64,000 bases of DNA from a virus, in the IMG/VR virus record IMGVR_UViG_3300044679_000029, positions 53,102-117,101 of that record. One strand, 5' to 3'. The notes beneath the pieces were generated by a model. It was given only the letters and a program-made list of their open reading frames with translations. It was not told where the DNA came from and did not search any database. A program made the translations under genes and the position numbers. This document shows, one piece after another, positions 7,365 to 16,159 of this stretch (positions are counted from its first letter, which is position 1; the number at the start of each line of letters is the position of its first letter).

Positions 7365-8324
7365 TTAACTTAGGGTAGTACCAACATTGGTTACTAGACC
7401 CCAAACCAGTCCGCTGGACTTACTAATTGCCTCTAGAACAACAAACTGTCCGACAGCAGTGAAATCGATATGAGTATGTGCGTTATCGAACTCTGCGGCG
7501 ACAGTAACAGTCCGAGTTCCAGAGCCAACTGTATTTGCGCTAATAATCATCTTCTGACCGATAAACGTGGGAATCGCCAGAGTATTAGTTTCTGGTCCTG
7601 CGGAACCGATTGTGAGAGCAACGTTAGCAGAACGAGTTACACCGATTGCTGCGCCAGTCCCTGGGTCTGCGAGTGTTAGCGGGATATAGTGCTTAAGAGC
7701 GTCAATGCCAGCCTGAACTGTGGACGGGCTGCCGACCGAGGCAACGAAGGTGGTGTCGTTATATGTGGTGCCTGCAGCAGAAGCAGAGGTAGCGGTCTGA
7801 GTAAAAGTTAGATTGGTAGTACCAACCACAATCGGATTCTTTGTGGTTAGAAGCCACTGAGTTCCAGCATACGTAGTGCCTTCCATAACAGTTACAGTCT
7901 CACCTGCAGATACTGAACTCTCACCGTTAGGACCGACAAGTCGTGTCCAGGTTCCGGTCGAGGCGACGTAAAGACCATTGGCTGGAGCGGAAGCCTGATC
8001 TGTTAGAAGAACGATATCACCAGCCGCGATAGCACCAGTATCGACGGCGGAAAGCCCGTTGGTAGCAAGATTGATTGCGGCGGCGGCTACATACCTGGCT
8101 ACGTAAGCGGTACCTGAGCTGGTAAAGTAGTCGATCGTGCCGGCAGCGGCTAGAGCATCTAGACCGCCCTGCATATTAGCGAAAGTCGCCTCTGTGAGTG
8201 GTGTAGAAACAGTAGTACTAGCGGGAACAGTAATTACTGTCGCTGTCTGGTCATACCCGGTCGGGTCCGATACGACAACTTCCGATGTCGCTAGGTTCTT
8301 AATAAATAAGGTAGTAGTGGACAT
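7365..8324 (-). CDS. Tail fibre/minor structural protein, 319 aa
   Basis: Ala/Thr/Ser/Gly-rich beta protein. The central part, GLSAVDTGAIAAGDIVLLTD followed by QASAPANGLYVASTGTWTR, matches a module typical of phage tail-fibre and virion proteins (AAGDRVLLKDQ...NGIYV...W.R). The C-terminus (HIDFTAVGQFVVLEAISKS) resembles fibre ends. GGAGGAG lies ahead of ATG 8324. It is the last gene of the 11.0-7.4 kb minus-strand structural cluster and is followed by a strong terminator. The exact role in the virion is not known. Confidence 0.7.
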   Translation of the reverse strand: MSTTTLFIKNLATSEVVVSDPTGYDQTATVITVPASTTVSTPLTEATFANMQGGLDALAAAGTIDYFTSSGTAYVARYVAAAAINLATNGLSAVDTGAIAAGDIVLLTDQASAPANGLYVASTGTWTRLVGPNGESSVSAGETVTVMEGTTYAGTQWLLTTKNPIVVGTTNLTFTQTATSASAAGTTYNDTTFVASVGSPSTVQAGIDALKHYIPLTLADPGTGAAIGVTRSANVALTIGSAGPETNTLAIPTFIGQKMIISANTVGSGTRTVTVAAEFDNAHTHIDFTAVGQFVVLEAISKSSGLVWGLVTNVGTTLS

Positions 8325-8393
8325 AAGGCGTGCTCCTCCAAAAGACTTTGTACATTAAATTTAGGATAGGCTGGTTTCTTAGCCAACTACCTT

Positions 8394-9518
8394 TTAACTA
8401 AGGCTAGCTGCTGGATTACCAGGATCAAAATCTGGGCAAACTGCTACTACAGCCGCTAACGCCGAGTTAGCCATATTTTGAGCTGCTATAAGATTCTGGG
8501 CTGTTATAGCGGCATTAGCAGCGGCCGAGTTAAAACTATTGGTCGTAGACTGTACAGCAGACTGGGCTGCCTGGATAGCCGTTGTTACGGCCGTGGTAGC
8601 TGGAATGAACGGCGTAGCCGGAAAAGCAGCGTCTAATACTTTATAGAGATTTACAATCGTTGTCGACCCGCCTGCGGGCTGAAAAATCTGCAATGCATTA
8701 GAAAGATCAGTCTGTGCCGGAGACGTAGGAAAATTCGGTAAATCCTGTATGACACTATACATAAACGTTGCTAATTGACTAAATAAATCAGTACCTACGC
8801 GCGTAGATACCGTAACAGGAAATCCGGCCGGTGGCGTGCCCAGGTCGGCTAACGCAGCTGTTATCTGTGTCTCTAGTTCTTCCTGGTTATCTAGGAGTGC
8901 GGTCGCTGCTGCGGACAATGGTGCAACGACATTCGTATTTATATTCGTTACTACACTAAGTAAATTCTGTGCATTAGTTAAATTAGATTGACTTTGTGCC
9001 AAGGTAGCCGCCGCAGTCGTAGCAGACGTCTGTGCTGTAACTACACTATTCTGAGCAGTTTGCCAAGTAGTAATAAGACCAGATAAGATCGACGGGTCAG
9101 ATGTTGGATAGTAAACTGTAGAGGGTGTAAGAGTCTGAAACGAAGTAGAGAATGCCTCATAAGCGTTGACTAACGCATCAATATTATTGTTTAAGCTAGT
9201 CTGTCCAGCCGTAGCAGTATTTACGTCGTTAAACGTAATAGTCATCTGTGGCGTACGATAATACGTTTGTCCTGCCGCTATAGCGTTCCAGCGGCTTAGA
9301 CCGTATCCGCCACTAGTAATGGCACCGTAATCTGATAGCGTTGCGACTCGTGTAAACGTATCTGTTGTTGGGTCAGCATTAGCACCGATCTGATACAGAA
9401 AAAATCCGTTATCCGGAAGTGTTCCGGCGTTAGTAACGACCGCCACTATTTGAAGCAGTGTTCCATTTACGCCGGCTATAGCCGTTCTAGTTTGTGATAC
9501 TGTAGCAGAGCTTGACAT
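8394..9518 (-). CDS. Structural protein with long helical Ala/Gln-rich region, 374 aa
   Basis: Low-complexity virion-type protein. Residues 1-110 form a beta-rich head (FTRVATLSDYGAI...AGQTYYRTPQMTITFNDV). The remainder is mostly Ala/Thr/Gln/Asn with heptad-like patterns (AQTSATTAAATLAQSQSNLT), suggesting coiled coils or a fibrous shaft. The head resembles most of the 117-residue protein encoded just upstream, so the two are probably paralogues with different extensions. Composition and neighbours suggest a fibre or tail accessory protein, and no family could be named. Confidence 0.65.
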   Translation of the reverse strand: MSSSATVSQTRTAIAGVNGTLLQIVAVVTNAGTLPDNGFFLYQIGANADPTTDTFTRVATLSDYGAITSGGYGLSRWNAIAAGQTYYRTPQMTITFNDVNTATAGQTSLNNNIDALVNAYEAFSTSFQTLTPSTVYYPTSDPSILSGLITTWQTAQNSVVTAQTSATTAAATLAQSQSNLTNAQNLLSVVTNINTNVVAPLSAAATALLDNQEELETQITAALADLGTPPAGFPVTVSTRVGTDLFSQLATFMYSVIQDLPNFPTSPAQTDLSNALQIFQPAGGSTTIVNLYKVLDAAFPATPFIPATTAVTTAIQAAQSAVQSTTNSFNSAAANAAITAQNLIAAQNMANSALAAVVAVCPDFDPGNPAASLS

Positions 9519-9520
9519 GA

Positions 9521-9874
9521 TTAACCTGAATACGTGTTTGTTAGGGTGCCGGGGAATGTACCGGCAGCTTCGGTATATAAGTCTACAAGGCTTGCTACCC
9601 GCTGCTGCATGGCTGTGATATTATTTTCTGCGTCTTGAAGATTAGAGAATACTTGGGTTACTGTGGATAGGCGATAATAACCTTGCCCTGGTGTTGGGGA
9701 TGTTGGAAAATTATTTACATCGAATAAAGTTGAAACATGCCAGAACTTATTCGTGGTGTAATCAAACGTAAAGATCTGGGGCGGCATAGAACTATCTGGT
9801 GACGTAGCTGTACTAACTGTTTGATAGCCGCCAGCAATTATCGTATTTACTTGGACTAAAGTAATTTCAGCCAT
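9521..9874 (-). CDS. Short paralogue of the structural protein at 8394
   Basis: A 117-residue protein. The pattern FWHVSTLFDVNNF...GQGYYRLSTVTQVFSNLQDA parallels FTRVATLSDY...GQTYYRTPQMTITFNDVNTA in the 374-residue protein downstream, followed in both by a helical segment. It has GGAAG ahead of ATG 9874 and two-base spacing to the next gene, so it is part of the same transcript. It looks like the head domain alone, without the fibrous extension. Confidence 0.65.
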   Translation of the reverse strand: MAEITLVQVNTIIAGGYQTVSTATSPDSSMPPQIFTFDYTTNKFWHVSTLFDVNNFPTSPTPGQGYYRLSTVTQVFSNLQDAENNITAMQQRVASLVDLYTEAAGTFPGTLTNTYSG

Positions 9875-9876
9875 GA

Positions 9877-10998
9877 TTAACTTCCAGAGAGATTATAGCC
9901 AGTGACGCCTAGAAGACTGCCGCCGCCCACGAGCAAAGATTGTGATTCCTGATTGAGTAGCGAACTAACTAGAGACTGGACAGATATAGAGTGTGCTAAA
10001 GCCGAATTAGCGGAACTGTAGTAGCTACAGAAATTCGAGTCTAAGAATATAGTACTGTTGCCATAGTCGCTGCGGGTGATAACAGCGTCAGTAATCGTAT
10101 TAACGCCACCATTCCAGGTTAACTTTGAACCAGTAGCATCCGGGCTTGACCAAACACTAATATCGGTTGGAAATGGGGAAGACGAAGTTATGAACGGAAT
10201 TGAGCTAGATAGGGTTGTTGAGGCTGAAGCGGTGCCTTGAGCAGATAAGTTCATTCCTGATACTGAAGTTGGGGGTGGAATATTTAGAATACAAGATGGA
10301 AAAAAGCTCGCCCCAACACGGCCGCCAACAGGCCCAAATTGCGGTATGATTTGGGTAGCCGGGCTATAGGATAATACATTGAATGTATCCTGATACGAAA
10401 TTATACCGGTCGTCCGTGGCGCTAGTGTTCCCTGATACGCGTAGGGCAGATCTGATGGAGTCCCGATCGAATACGTTACTGTTTGTCCGGTTTCAGTTGG
10501 ACCGAGAGGAAAGTAGTTTGGGGGTGCTAGATTAATAGCATTGGCAAGCGATAGCGAATTTGTCGCGATAGGAATTAGTAGTGGACTACCAGAATTGTAT
10601 GTTCCGTAGCCACCAGTAATTTTAATAAACGCGTTAGTGGGTATAACGAGACTATTTAATGCACCAGCCTGATCAGTAAATTTTGTGGCGTTTAATATTG
10701 AATTCCATGTCGCTGGGTATGTATTAAACTTTATGGATGCTGGTGTTAAACTTGCGGCATACAAATATTGCCACGCTGAAGACGCCATTGCGTTTAGAGG
10801 ATTAGGATTTAGAACATTTAAGTCGTTAGGAGAAGCTATTCGGAGTAGAACTTCTATTGGTCCGTCTACACTTCCAGTCCTTAGAATAACGAAGCTATTG
10901 GCTAAAATAGACGGCGAAGCTATAGGAAGCCAGTCGACAGCAAGTGTCGCTGAATTACTAGTATTCTCTCTGTCCTGAATTAAGGTGGCCGTTGCCAT
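9877..10998 (-). CDS. Probable structural protein, 373 aa
   Basis: Ser/Thr/Asn/Pro-rich beta protein beginning MATATLIQDRENTSNSATLA, with no transmembrane segments or catalytic motif. AAGGA precedes ATG 10998. It is first in a run of four minus-strand genes ending at 7365, all with the low-charge, Ser/Thr-rich composition of the window's tail proteins. A virion role is inferred from composition and company only. The start is close to the divergent RuvC-like gene, leaving only a few tens of bases for both promoters. Confidence 0.6.
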   Translation of the reverse strand: MATATLIQDRENTSNSATLAVDWLPIASPSILANSFVILRTGSVDGPIEVLLRIASPNDLNVLNPNPLNAMASSAWQYLYAASLTPASIKFNTYPATWNSILNATKFTDQAGALNSLVIPTNAFIKITGGYGTYNSGSPLLIPIATNSLSLANAINLAPPNYFPLGPTETGQTVTYSIGTPSDLPYAYQGTLAPRTTGIISYQDTFNVLSYSPATQIIPQFGPVGGRVGASFFPSCILNIPPPTSVSGMNLSAQGTASASTTLSSSIPFITSSSPFPTDISVWSSPDATGSKLTWNGGVNTITDAVITRSDYGNSTIFLDSNFCSYYSSANSALAHSISVQSLVSSLLNQESQSLLVGGGSLLGVTGYNLSGS

Positions 10999-11024
10999 TC
11001 GTTTTCCTTATACTAATAATAGCT

Positions 11025-11573
11025 GTGTGCCCTATCCCTCAAAAATCAGTTTATCTTGGTGTAGACCAGAGTCTTAGGTCTACTGGTGTATTCTGGCTAG
11101 GAGAAGGTATAACTGGTTGGTCTAAGATTGAGACAAAGAAGTTGCGTGGTATAGAACGGTTAAAATACATCAAAGATGTACTACTTAAAATTATAACAAA
11201 TGACTTGGATGGCTATATAGTTCAACGAGTTTGTATCGAAGGTTACGCCTATGGCATCCGAGGTGGCCGGGTTTTTGAGTTAGGAGAATTGGGGGGCGTA
11301 CTGAAAATCGCCTTGACAGAGGTATGTTGTAACTCTATAACAGCGGTACCACCTACTTCGCTAAAGAAGTTTACTGGTTTTGGTGGCGCTGAAAAGGAAG
11401 ATGTCGTAAAATTTATCAATAAGGAATTAGGTTTGAGCTTTACTATAAAAGATAACGATATTTGCGATGCTGCTGTTTTATCAATGATTGCAAGAGAATT
11501 AGACGAGACGACTACGAAGTTACGCCATCAGTTAGAAGTCCTTAAGACTATCAAAGATTCAGCCGAGGGATAA
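11025..11573 (+). CDS. RuvC-like Holliday junction resolvase
   Basis: RNase H-fold endonuclease expected to cut four-way DNA junctions in recombination or before packaging. Seen with the GTG 11025 start (182 aa): LGVDQSLRSTG with the first acidic residue D14, CIEGYAYG with E72, and DNDICDAAVLS with D145 and D148. This is the RuvC D-E-D/D order and spacing. The frame is open further upstream to TTG 10992, but that overlaps the start of the divergent gene. Neither start has a clear ribosome-binding site. It heads the plus-strand nucleotide-metabolism and recombination block. Confidence 0.82.
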   Translation: MCPIPQKSVYLGVDQSLRSTGVFWLGEGITGWSKIETKKLRGIERLKYIKDVLLKIITNDLDGYIVQRVCIEGYAYGIRGGRVFELGELGGVLKIALTEVCCNSITAVPPTSLKKFTGFGGAEKEDVVKFINKELGLSFTIKDNDICDAAVLSMIARELDETTTKLRHQLEVLKTIKDSAEG

Positions 11574-11580
11574 CCGTTAC

Positions 11581-11679
11581 ATGACTAAGTTTAGATTTTG
11601 CTCCGTTCACGGATGCAGAGTGATACATTACGCCAAAGACTTGTGTTATAAAGCAAAATATCTAAGGACCGGTCTATAA
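11581..11679 (+). CDS. Zinc-finger miniprotein, 32 aa
   Basis: Tiny gene between the resolvase and the ribonucleotide reductase, ending one base before the latter's ATG. It encodes FCSVHGCRVIHYAKDLCYKA, a compact C-x4-C...LC layout like the short zinc-binding modules (C-x4-C, LC-x2-H) seen in phage HNH and DNA-binding proteins. The usual final histidine is replaced, so metal binding is uncertain. Tight packing and the motif support it as a gene. Confidence 0.5.
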   Translation: MTKFRFCSVHGCRVIHYAKDLCYKAKYLRTGL

Positions 11680-14613
11680 ATGCAAAACATAATGAGCGCG
11701 GCTCAGGAATTTGTATTCACTAGAACATACGCCAGGTGGATTGAAGATAAGAAGCGCCGAGAAACATGGTCTGAAGCGGTAGACAGATATTTCAGTTTTA
11801 TGCAGAAGCACTTTTATGATAAGGTGCCAACAAAAGTTTGGACTAAAACAAAAGAATTAGTCCTGTCGATGGACGTCATGCCCAGCATGCGCGCTTTAGC
11901 CGCTGCTGGACCAGCCCTAGAAAAAAATAATCTTGTTGGCTACAACTGCACAGCCATGGCCTTTAAAGATTTACAGTCTCCGGTCGAGCTTTTTTTTATA
12001 TTAATGTGTGGCTGCGGTGCGGGATTTAGTGTTGAGGAAGAATTTATTTCACAGATGCCGTCTGTAGCAAAATTCACTGGTTATCATCGGGGGACGCACG
12101 TCGTAGGCGATAGTCGTGAAGACTGGTGTTTAGCGCTTAAGGCCGGTTTAGAAGTATGGTTTGCCGGTGAGGATATTGATTTCGATGTCTCACAAGTAAG
12201 GCCTAAAGGCTCTCGATTGATTACCATGGGTGGGAGGGCTAGCGGTCCTGAACCACTACAAAAACTACTGTCATTTGTACGAGATATTGTATTAAAGGCG
12301 CAGGGGCGAAAATTAACAAGCATTGAATGGCTAGACGTAGGAAACATGATTGGGCAGGCTGTTGTGGTCGGTGGAGTAAGACGTTCTAGTGAGATCTCCT
12401 TCTCTGACTTAAATGACGAAGCTATGCGTCATGCTAAAGATTTCCCTATTCCTCCACACCGCTATATGAGCAATAACAGCGCCGTGTATAAAACAAAACC
12501 GGATATGATTACTTTTATTCGTGAGTGGGGAGCACTAGCTTCTAGTGGAAGTGGCGAACGTGGAATATGTAATATAGAGGCCGCTAAAAAAGCTAGCCCG
12601 CGCCGCAATCCGTCAGATGCGCTAAGATTTAACCCTTGTCAGCCCGCCGGCGCCTCGTTGCTAACTCCAGCCGGGATACGAACTATGGGGGAAATGCAAA
12701 TTGGCGATACGGTGTGGTCCGGTAAACGATGGACGAAAATAACTAATAAGGTTGCTACCGGTGTCAAACCCGTTTTTTCCTATCGCACGAAAGCTGGCGT
12801 TTTTGTGGGTACAGAAAACCACAGAGTGGTATCTGCTGGCATTAAAATAATGGCACAAGACGCAGAATCGATTGATATTGCTTGTGGCGAGCTATATAAA
12901 AAAATACTGCCGATCTGCCCAGCAGATGTGATGGACGGATTAGTTGTGGGCGACGGAACAGTACACAGAGCCTCAAACAATCTAGTGCTTCTACTAGTAG
13001 GTGCTAAAGACTTGTCGTGGCTTACAAGTGAGGTAAAAGATTTATTTAAAACTGCCAGGCCCGGCGTGGGGGCGTATGAATACGAAATTAACACGACAAT
13101 TACCGACACAGAACTGCCTAGAACTTATGACCAGCGTGTGCCTCCGCGATTTATTTATGGCAACTTAAATAAAGTATGTGGCTTTCTACGCGGGTTATAC
13201 TCTGCTAACGGATCTATATGCGGCGGCAGAGTTACTCTGAAAGCGTCAAGTCTACAAATAATAACTGACGTGCAATGTATGTTATCTGCGCTTGGCATTA
13301 CTTCGTACTATACAACTAACAAACCGCATAACGTAGAATTCGACAATGGCGTATATACGTGTAAACAAAGCTATGATCTAAATATCACAACTGACCGACG
13401 AAAATTTAATGATCTTATAGGATTTATACAACCAGATAAACAAACTCGGCTAGACGACTGTTGTGAAATAATTCCGTCTGGCAAACGGAAAGAAACATAC
13501 GACATCGTTGATATCGTTGCTCTAGGAGAGGAACCGGTATTTGATATTACTGTTGATGACGACGAACATACATATTGGACTGGAGGTCTACTAGTTTCAA
13601 ACTGCTCGGAGATTATTCTGCGAGCGGATAAAACGCAGGCGTGTAATCTATCCGAAGTAGTTGTTCGTGCTAGCGATAAAATGGATGATCTTACCGAAAA
13701 AGTTAAAGCCGCAACTTGGTTAGGTGCCATGCAGTCGTGTCTAACAAACTTCCCTTTCATGCGCCCAAGTTTTAAAGAGATGTGTGAAGAAGAAAGATTA
13801 TTGGGTGTTAGTCTAACTGGGCAAATGGATAACCCAAAAATGATGACAGCTGAGCGACTAGAAGATTTACGTAATCTAGCTATAAAAACGTGTAGAAAAG
13901 CTAGTAAGGCACTTGATATAAACATGTCCGTCGCTATAACCACAACTAAACCAAGCGGGACCGTATCACAACTAGTAAATTCTGCGTCCGGTGCTCATCC
14001 ACGTTACGCGAAGTATTACATTAGACGCTATCGTATCAGTGGTACGGATCCATTGTTTAAAATGATGCAGGCTCAAGGTATTAAGTTTTCCCCCGAGAAC
14101 GGCGAGCGGCCGGAAGATCTTGAGCAGCGACGTAAAGATCTCATTTCTAAGGGACGAACTGTTGAAGAAGTGCGTGCATTAATCCCGGAATGGAATGCTG
14201 AATCTGTAATGACCTGGGTGGTCTCGTTTCCAGAAGCGGCGCCTAAAAACGCTATAACTAGAGAGCAAGTTACAGCAATAGACCAACTTGAGTGGTATCT
14301 TAAATTAAAGCAAAATTGGGTAGAACATAATTCTAGTATTACTGTTTATGTTCGTGATAATGAGTGGCTAAAAGTTGGCGCTTGGGTATATGACCATTTT
14401 GATGATATCGTAGGTGTTTCATTTCTTCCGTACGATGGTGGAAACTATTCACAAACGCCGTATGAGGAAATAGCCAAGGAACAATACGATAAAATGATCT
14501 CAGAGATGCCGAAGATAGATTACGCCAAATTGGCCGATTTTGAGGTAGAAGATAGTACTACGGGAATCGGCGCCATCGCTTCCTGTACTGGTACATCATG
14601 TGAGCTGAAATAA
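11680..14613 (+). CDS. nrdJ: Class II ribonucleotide reductase with intein
   Basis: Makes deoxyribonucleotides from ribonucleotides for phage DNA synthesis. The precursor has 977 residues, and removing the intein (residues 320-641) leaves about 655. Seen: GYNCTAMAF (first redox cysteine), the thiyl-radical site NP-CSEI formed only after splicing, QACNLSEVVV with the partner cysteine, and a C-terminal C-x4-C (SCTGTSC) that recharges the site. Size, the single subunit and the lack of a neighbouring R2 gene suit the monomeric adenosylcobalamin-dependent class II enzyme. Class I is less likely. ThyX and a dNMP kinase follow. Confidence 0.9.
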   Translation: MQNIMSAAQEFVFTRTYARWIEDKKRRETWSEAVDRYFSFMQKHFYDKVPTKVWTKTKELVLSMDVMPSMRALAAAGPALEKNNLVGYNCTAMAFKDLQSPVELFFILMCGCGAGFSVEEEFISQMPSVAKFTGYHRGTHVVGDSREDWCLALKAGLEVWFAGEDIDFDVSQVRPKGSRLITMGGRASGPEPLQKLLSFVRDIVLKAQGRKLTSIEWLDVGNMIGQAVVVGGVRRSSEISFSDLNDEAMRHAKDFPIPPHRYMSNNSAVYKTKPDMITFIREWGALASSGSGERGICNIEAAKKASPRRNPSDALRFNPCQPAGASLLTPAGIRTMGEMQIGDTVWSGKRWTKITNKVATGVKPVFSYRTKAGVFVGTENHRVVSAGIKIMAQDAESIDIACGELYKKILPICPADVMDGLVVGDGTVHRASNNLVLLLVGAKDLSWLTSEVKDLFKTARPGVGAYEYEINTTITDTELPRTYDQRVPPRFIYGNLNKVCGFLRGLYSANGSICGGRVTLKASSLQIITDVQCMLSALGITSYYTTNKPHNVEFDNGVYTCKQSYDLNITTDRRKFNDLIGFIQPDKQTRLDDCCEIIPSGKRKETYDIVDIVALGEEPVFDITVDDDEHTYWTGGLLVSNCSEIILRADKTQACNLSEVVVRASDKMDDLTEKVKAATWLGAMQSCLTNFPFMRPSFKEMCEEERLLGVSLTGQMDNPKMMTAERLEDLRNLAIKTCRKASKALDINMSVAITTTKPSGTVSQLVNSASGAHPRYAKYYIRRYRISGTDPLFKMMQAQGIKFSPENGERPEDLEQRRKDLISKGRTVEEVRALIPEWNAESVMTWVVSFPEAAPKNAITREQVTAIDQLEWYLKLKQNWVEHNSSITVYVRDNEWLKVGAWVYDHFDDIVGVSFLPYDGGNYSQTPYEEIAKEQYDKMISEMPKIDYAKLADFEVEDSTTGIGAIASCTGTSCELK
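12637..13602 (+). mobile_element. RNR intein with LAGLIDADG endonuclease domain
   Basis: In-frame protein intron of 322 residues. It starts at Cys codon 12637 (CQPAGASLLTPAGIRTMGEM, block A) and contains TENH (block B). It ends GGLLVSN, with the last Asn at 13600-13602 followed by extein Cys. The penultimate residue is Ser, not the usual His. Between the splicing blocks are two LAGLIDADG-like motifs, MDGLVVGDGTV and FLRGLYSANGSI. The second has Asn where the catalytic Asp usually lies, so DNA cutting may be lost or altered. Insertion directly before the catalytic cysteine makes the reductase depend on splicing. Confidence 0.9.
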
Positions 14614-15078
14614 ATGCTCCTCCAACCAGTCCTAGCCCAGGACTTAGTCACATATTTTCAGACTCAGGAACAAACTGCTTTACAAGCAGCGCAAGCCTTC
14701 GCGAATGCGTATGTTAATAACTACGCAAACGCGATGACCTATATCGTTCCTGGGACACTAAATAGTCTAACTAGTATCATCACACAAATCATAGCAGCCG
14801 TACCACCATCACCGATACCCGGAACTTGGGCGTTAGCCGTTGACGCCGCGCTAGTAGCATTTTGGCCGGCAGTATCAGGTATAACTGTTCCGTCAGGAGT
14901 AATAACTCCTACAGCACCTGGAACAGGTGCGACACTGATACTCGGATCATTAACACCTGGGGCATTAGCGGGACTCCCGCCCACAGGACTAGCCCAACTT
15001 TTAGCAACTGCGTTAGACACATATACAAGAACATTCGTAATTTCATTTGACATTGGTGGTACTTCTCCATTAACATAG
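14614..15078 (+). CDS. Hypothetical, possibly virion-associated, 154 aa
   Basis: Starts at the codon following the reductase stop. It has an Ala/Gln-rich helical N-terminus (ALQAAQAFANAYVNNYANAM) followed by a Pro/Gly/Ala/Leu-rich half (PPSPIPGTWALAVDAALVAF). The layout resembles small phage structural proteins with a helical A-x3-Y repeat near the start. No enzyme motif is seen. Its low-charge composition is like the window's tail proteins and unlike its enzyme neighbours. Confidence 0.6.
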   Translation: MLLQPVLAQDLVTYFQTQEQTALQAAQAFANAYVNNYANAMTYIVPGTLNSLTSIITQIIAAVPPSPIPGTWALAVDAALVAFWPAVSGITVPSGVITPTAPGTGATLILGSLTPGALAGLPPTGLAQLLATALDTYTRTFVISFDIGGTSPLT

Positions 15079-15085
15079 GTAGACA

Positions 15086-16159
15086 ATGCGATTTAAGCCT
15101 ACGTATCTGAACAAAACATATCTTGAAACAGCGCCACTATACCAATTCGTTGAAGAGTGCCAGGCAGTCGGTAAGACAGCTTACATAGTTAGAAAGTTTA
15201 ACTGTATCGATAATAGCCAGTTGGGTAAATTCTCTACAGAACTAAAAGAGAAGTTTGGTGGCAAGACCATCATCGTTGAGTACACTGATGATGATCATGC
15301 TGGCGAGCATATTGAGATCGAAGACGGTTATGTCCATCTTGAGCCAAATTCACGCGAGACTGGTGACCCGAGCTGGATGGCTAGCACCGATAAAATTAAA
15401 GTAGAATGGTTCAGGAACCGGCTAAATGAGATTTCAGCCGAACCCGTAGAGGATAAGTCAAAGTTGTTTTGCCTCGTGAGCAATGGTCAAGGCTTGTATC
15501 TACAGGACTTTAAACTGGACTCTCAGGCGCTAGTTCTGGACAACTATCATGAAAGTGTTTCTCCACAAGTTGATCATCTTTGTTCAGAAATAATTTCTAA
15601 GACTCCGTGCGGGAAGTTGACGATTATCAGCGGAGAACCAGGAACCGGGAAGACATTTCTTATTAAGGGAATTATTTCAAAGATCCCTGAGTGCGTCTTC
15701 GTATTTCTACCGGCTAGTAGCATCGAGAGCATCGCGTCACCACAAATAATTCCGGTGTTCTTCAACTCTGTCCTAAAGGACAAGACTACTGTTCTGATTC
15801 TTGAGGACGCGGATTCATGTTTAGAGAGACGAGACGGAAGTAACACATCACTGGTTAGTACTCTTCTTAACGCTACTGATGGTTTGCTTGGTGATATTCT
15901 TAATCTACGTATCATCGCGACAACGAACGTTCACAAGGCAGATATTGACCCGGCGGTTACTCGTGCTGGCCGTCTATGCCAGTTCATGAATGTCGGTAAG
16001 TTGTCGCCGGAACGCTGTGTTAAAGTGTTCAAGCGGCTGCAACCAGGTAAGCCGGTGCCTGCGTTTAACTCCCCGAAGGTGTTAGCGGAAATATATCGTG
16101 AAATTAAAGGCGCTCCGTCACTGGATCTGCCAGAAGAGGAAACACTAGGATTCAAATGA
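15086..16159 (+). CDS. AAA+ ATPase, 357 aa
   Basis: Single-domain AAA ATPase in the C-terminal half: Walker A SGEPGTGKT (about residues 182-190), Walker B TVLILEDAD (about 235-243), sensor 1 IIATTN and the arginine-finger region RAGR. This order is typical of classical AAA proteins (Bcs1, spastin or proteasomal type) that unfold or disassemble proteins. The first 160 residues are unrecognised and may bind the substrate. The gene overlaps thyX by ATGA and is translationally coupled to it. Its target is unknown. Confidence 0.85.
   Translation: MRFKPTYLNKTYLETAPLYQFVEECQAVGKTAYIVRKFNCIDNSQLGKFSTELKEKFGGKTIIVEYTDDDHAGEHIEIEDGYVHLEPNSRETGDPSWMASTDKIKVEWFRNRLNEISAEPVEDKSKLFCLVSNGQGLYLQDFKLDSQALVLDNYHESVSPQVDHLCSEIISKTPCGKLTIISGEPGTGKTFLIKGIISKIPECVFVFLPASSIESIASPQIIPVFFNSVLKDKTTVLILEDADSCLERRDGSNTSLVSTLLNATDGLLGDILNLRIIATTNVHKADIDPAVTRAGRLCQFMNVGKLSPERCVKVFKRLQPGKPVPAFNSPKVLAEIYREIKGAPSLDLPEEETLGFK

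Noticed and set aside
8340-8393. Terminator between structural genes at 8.35 kb
   Set aside because: Only a four-base GGCT/AGCC stem with poor loop and no T-tract.
11009-11014. TATACT as -10 for the RuvC-like gene
   Set aside because: No -35 at 16-18 bases and no extended -10 TG; left as unproven.
12084-12347. Opposite-strand ORFs inside nrdJ and other large genes as genes
   Set aside because: They lack ribosome-binding sites and recognisable domains and overlap strongly supported coding sequence; they are frame shadows.
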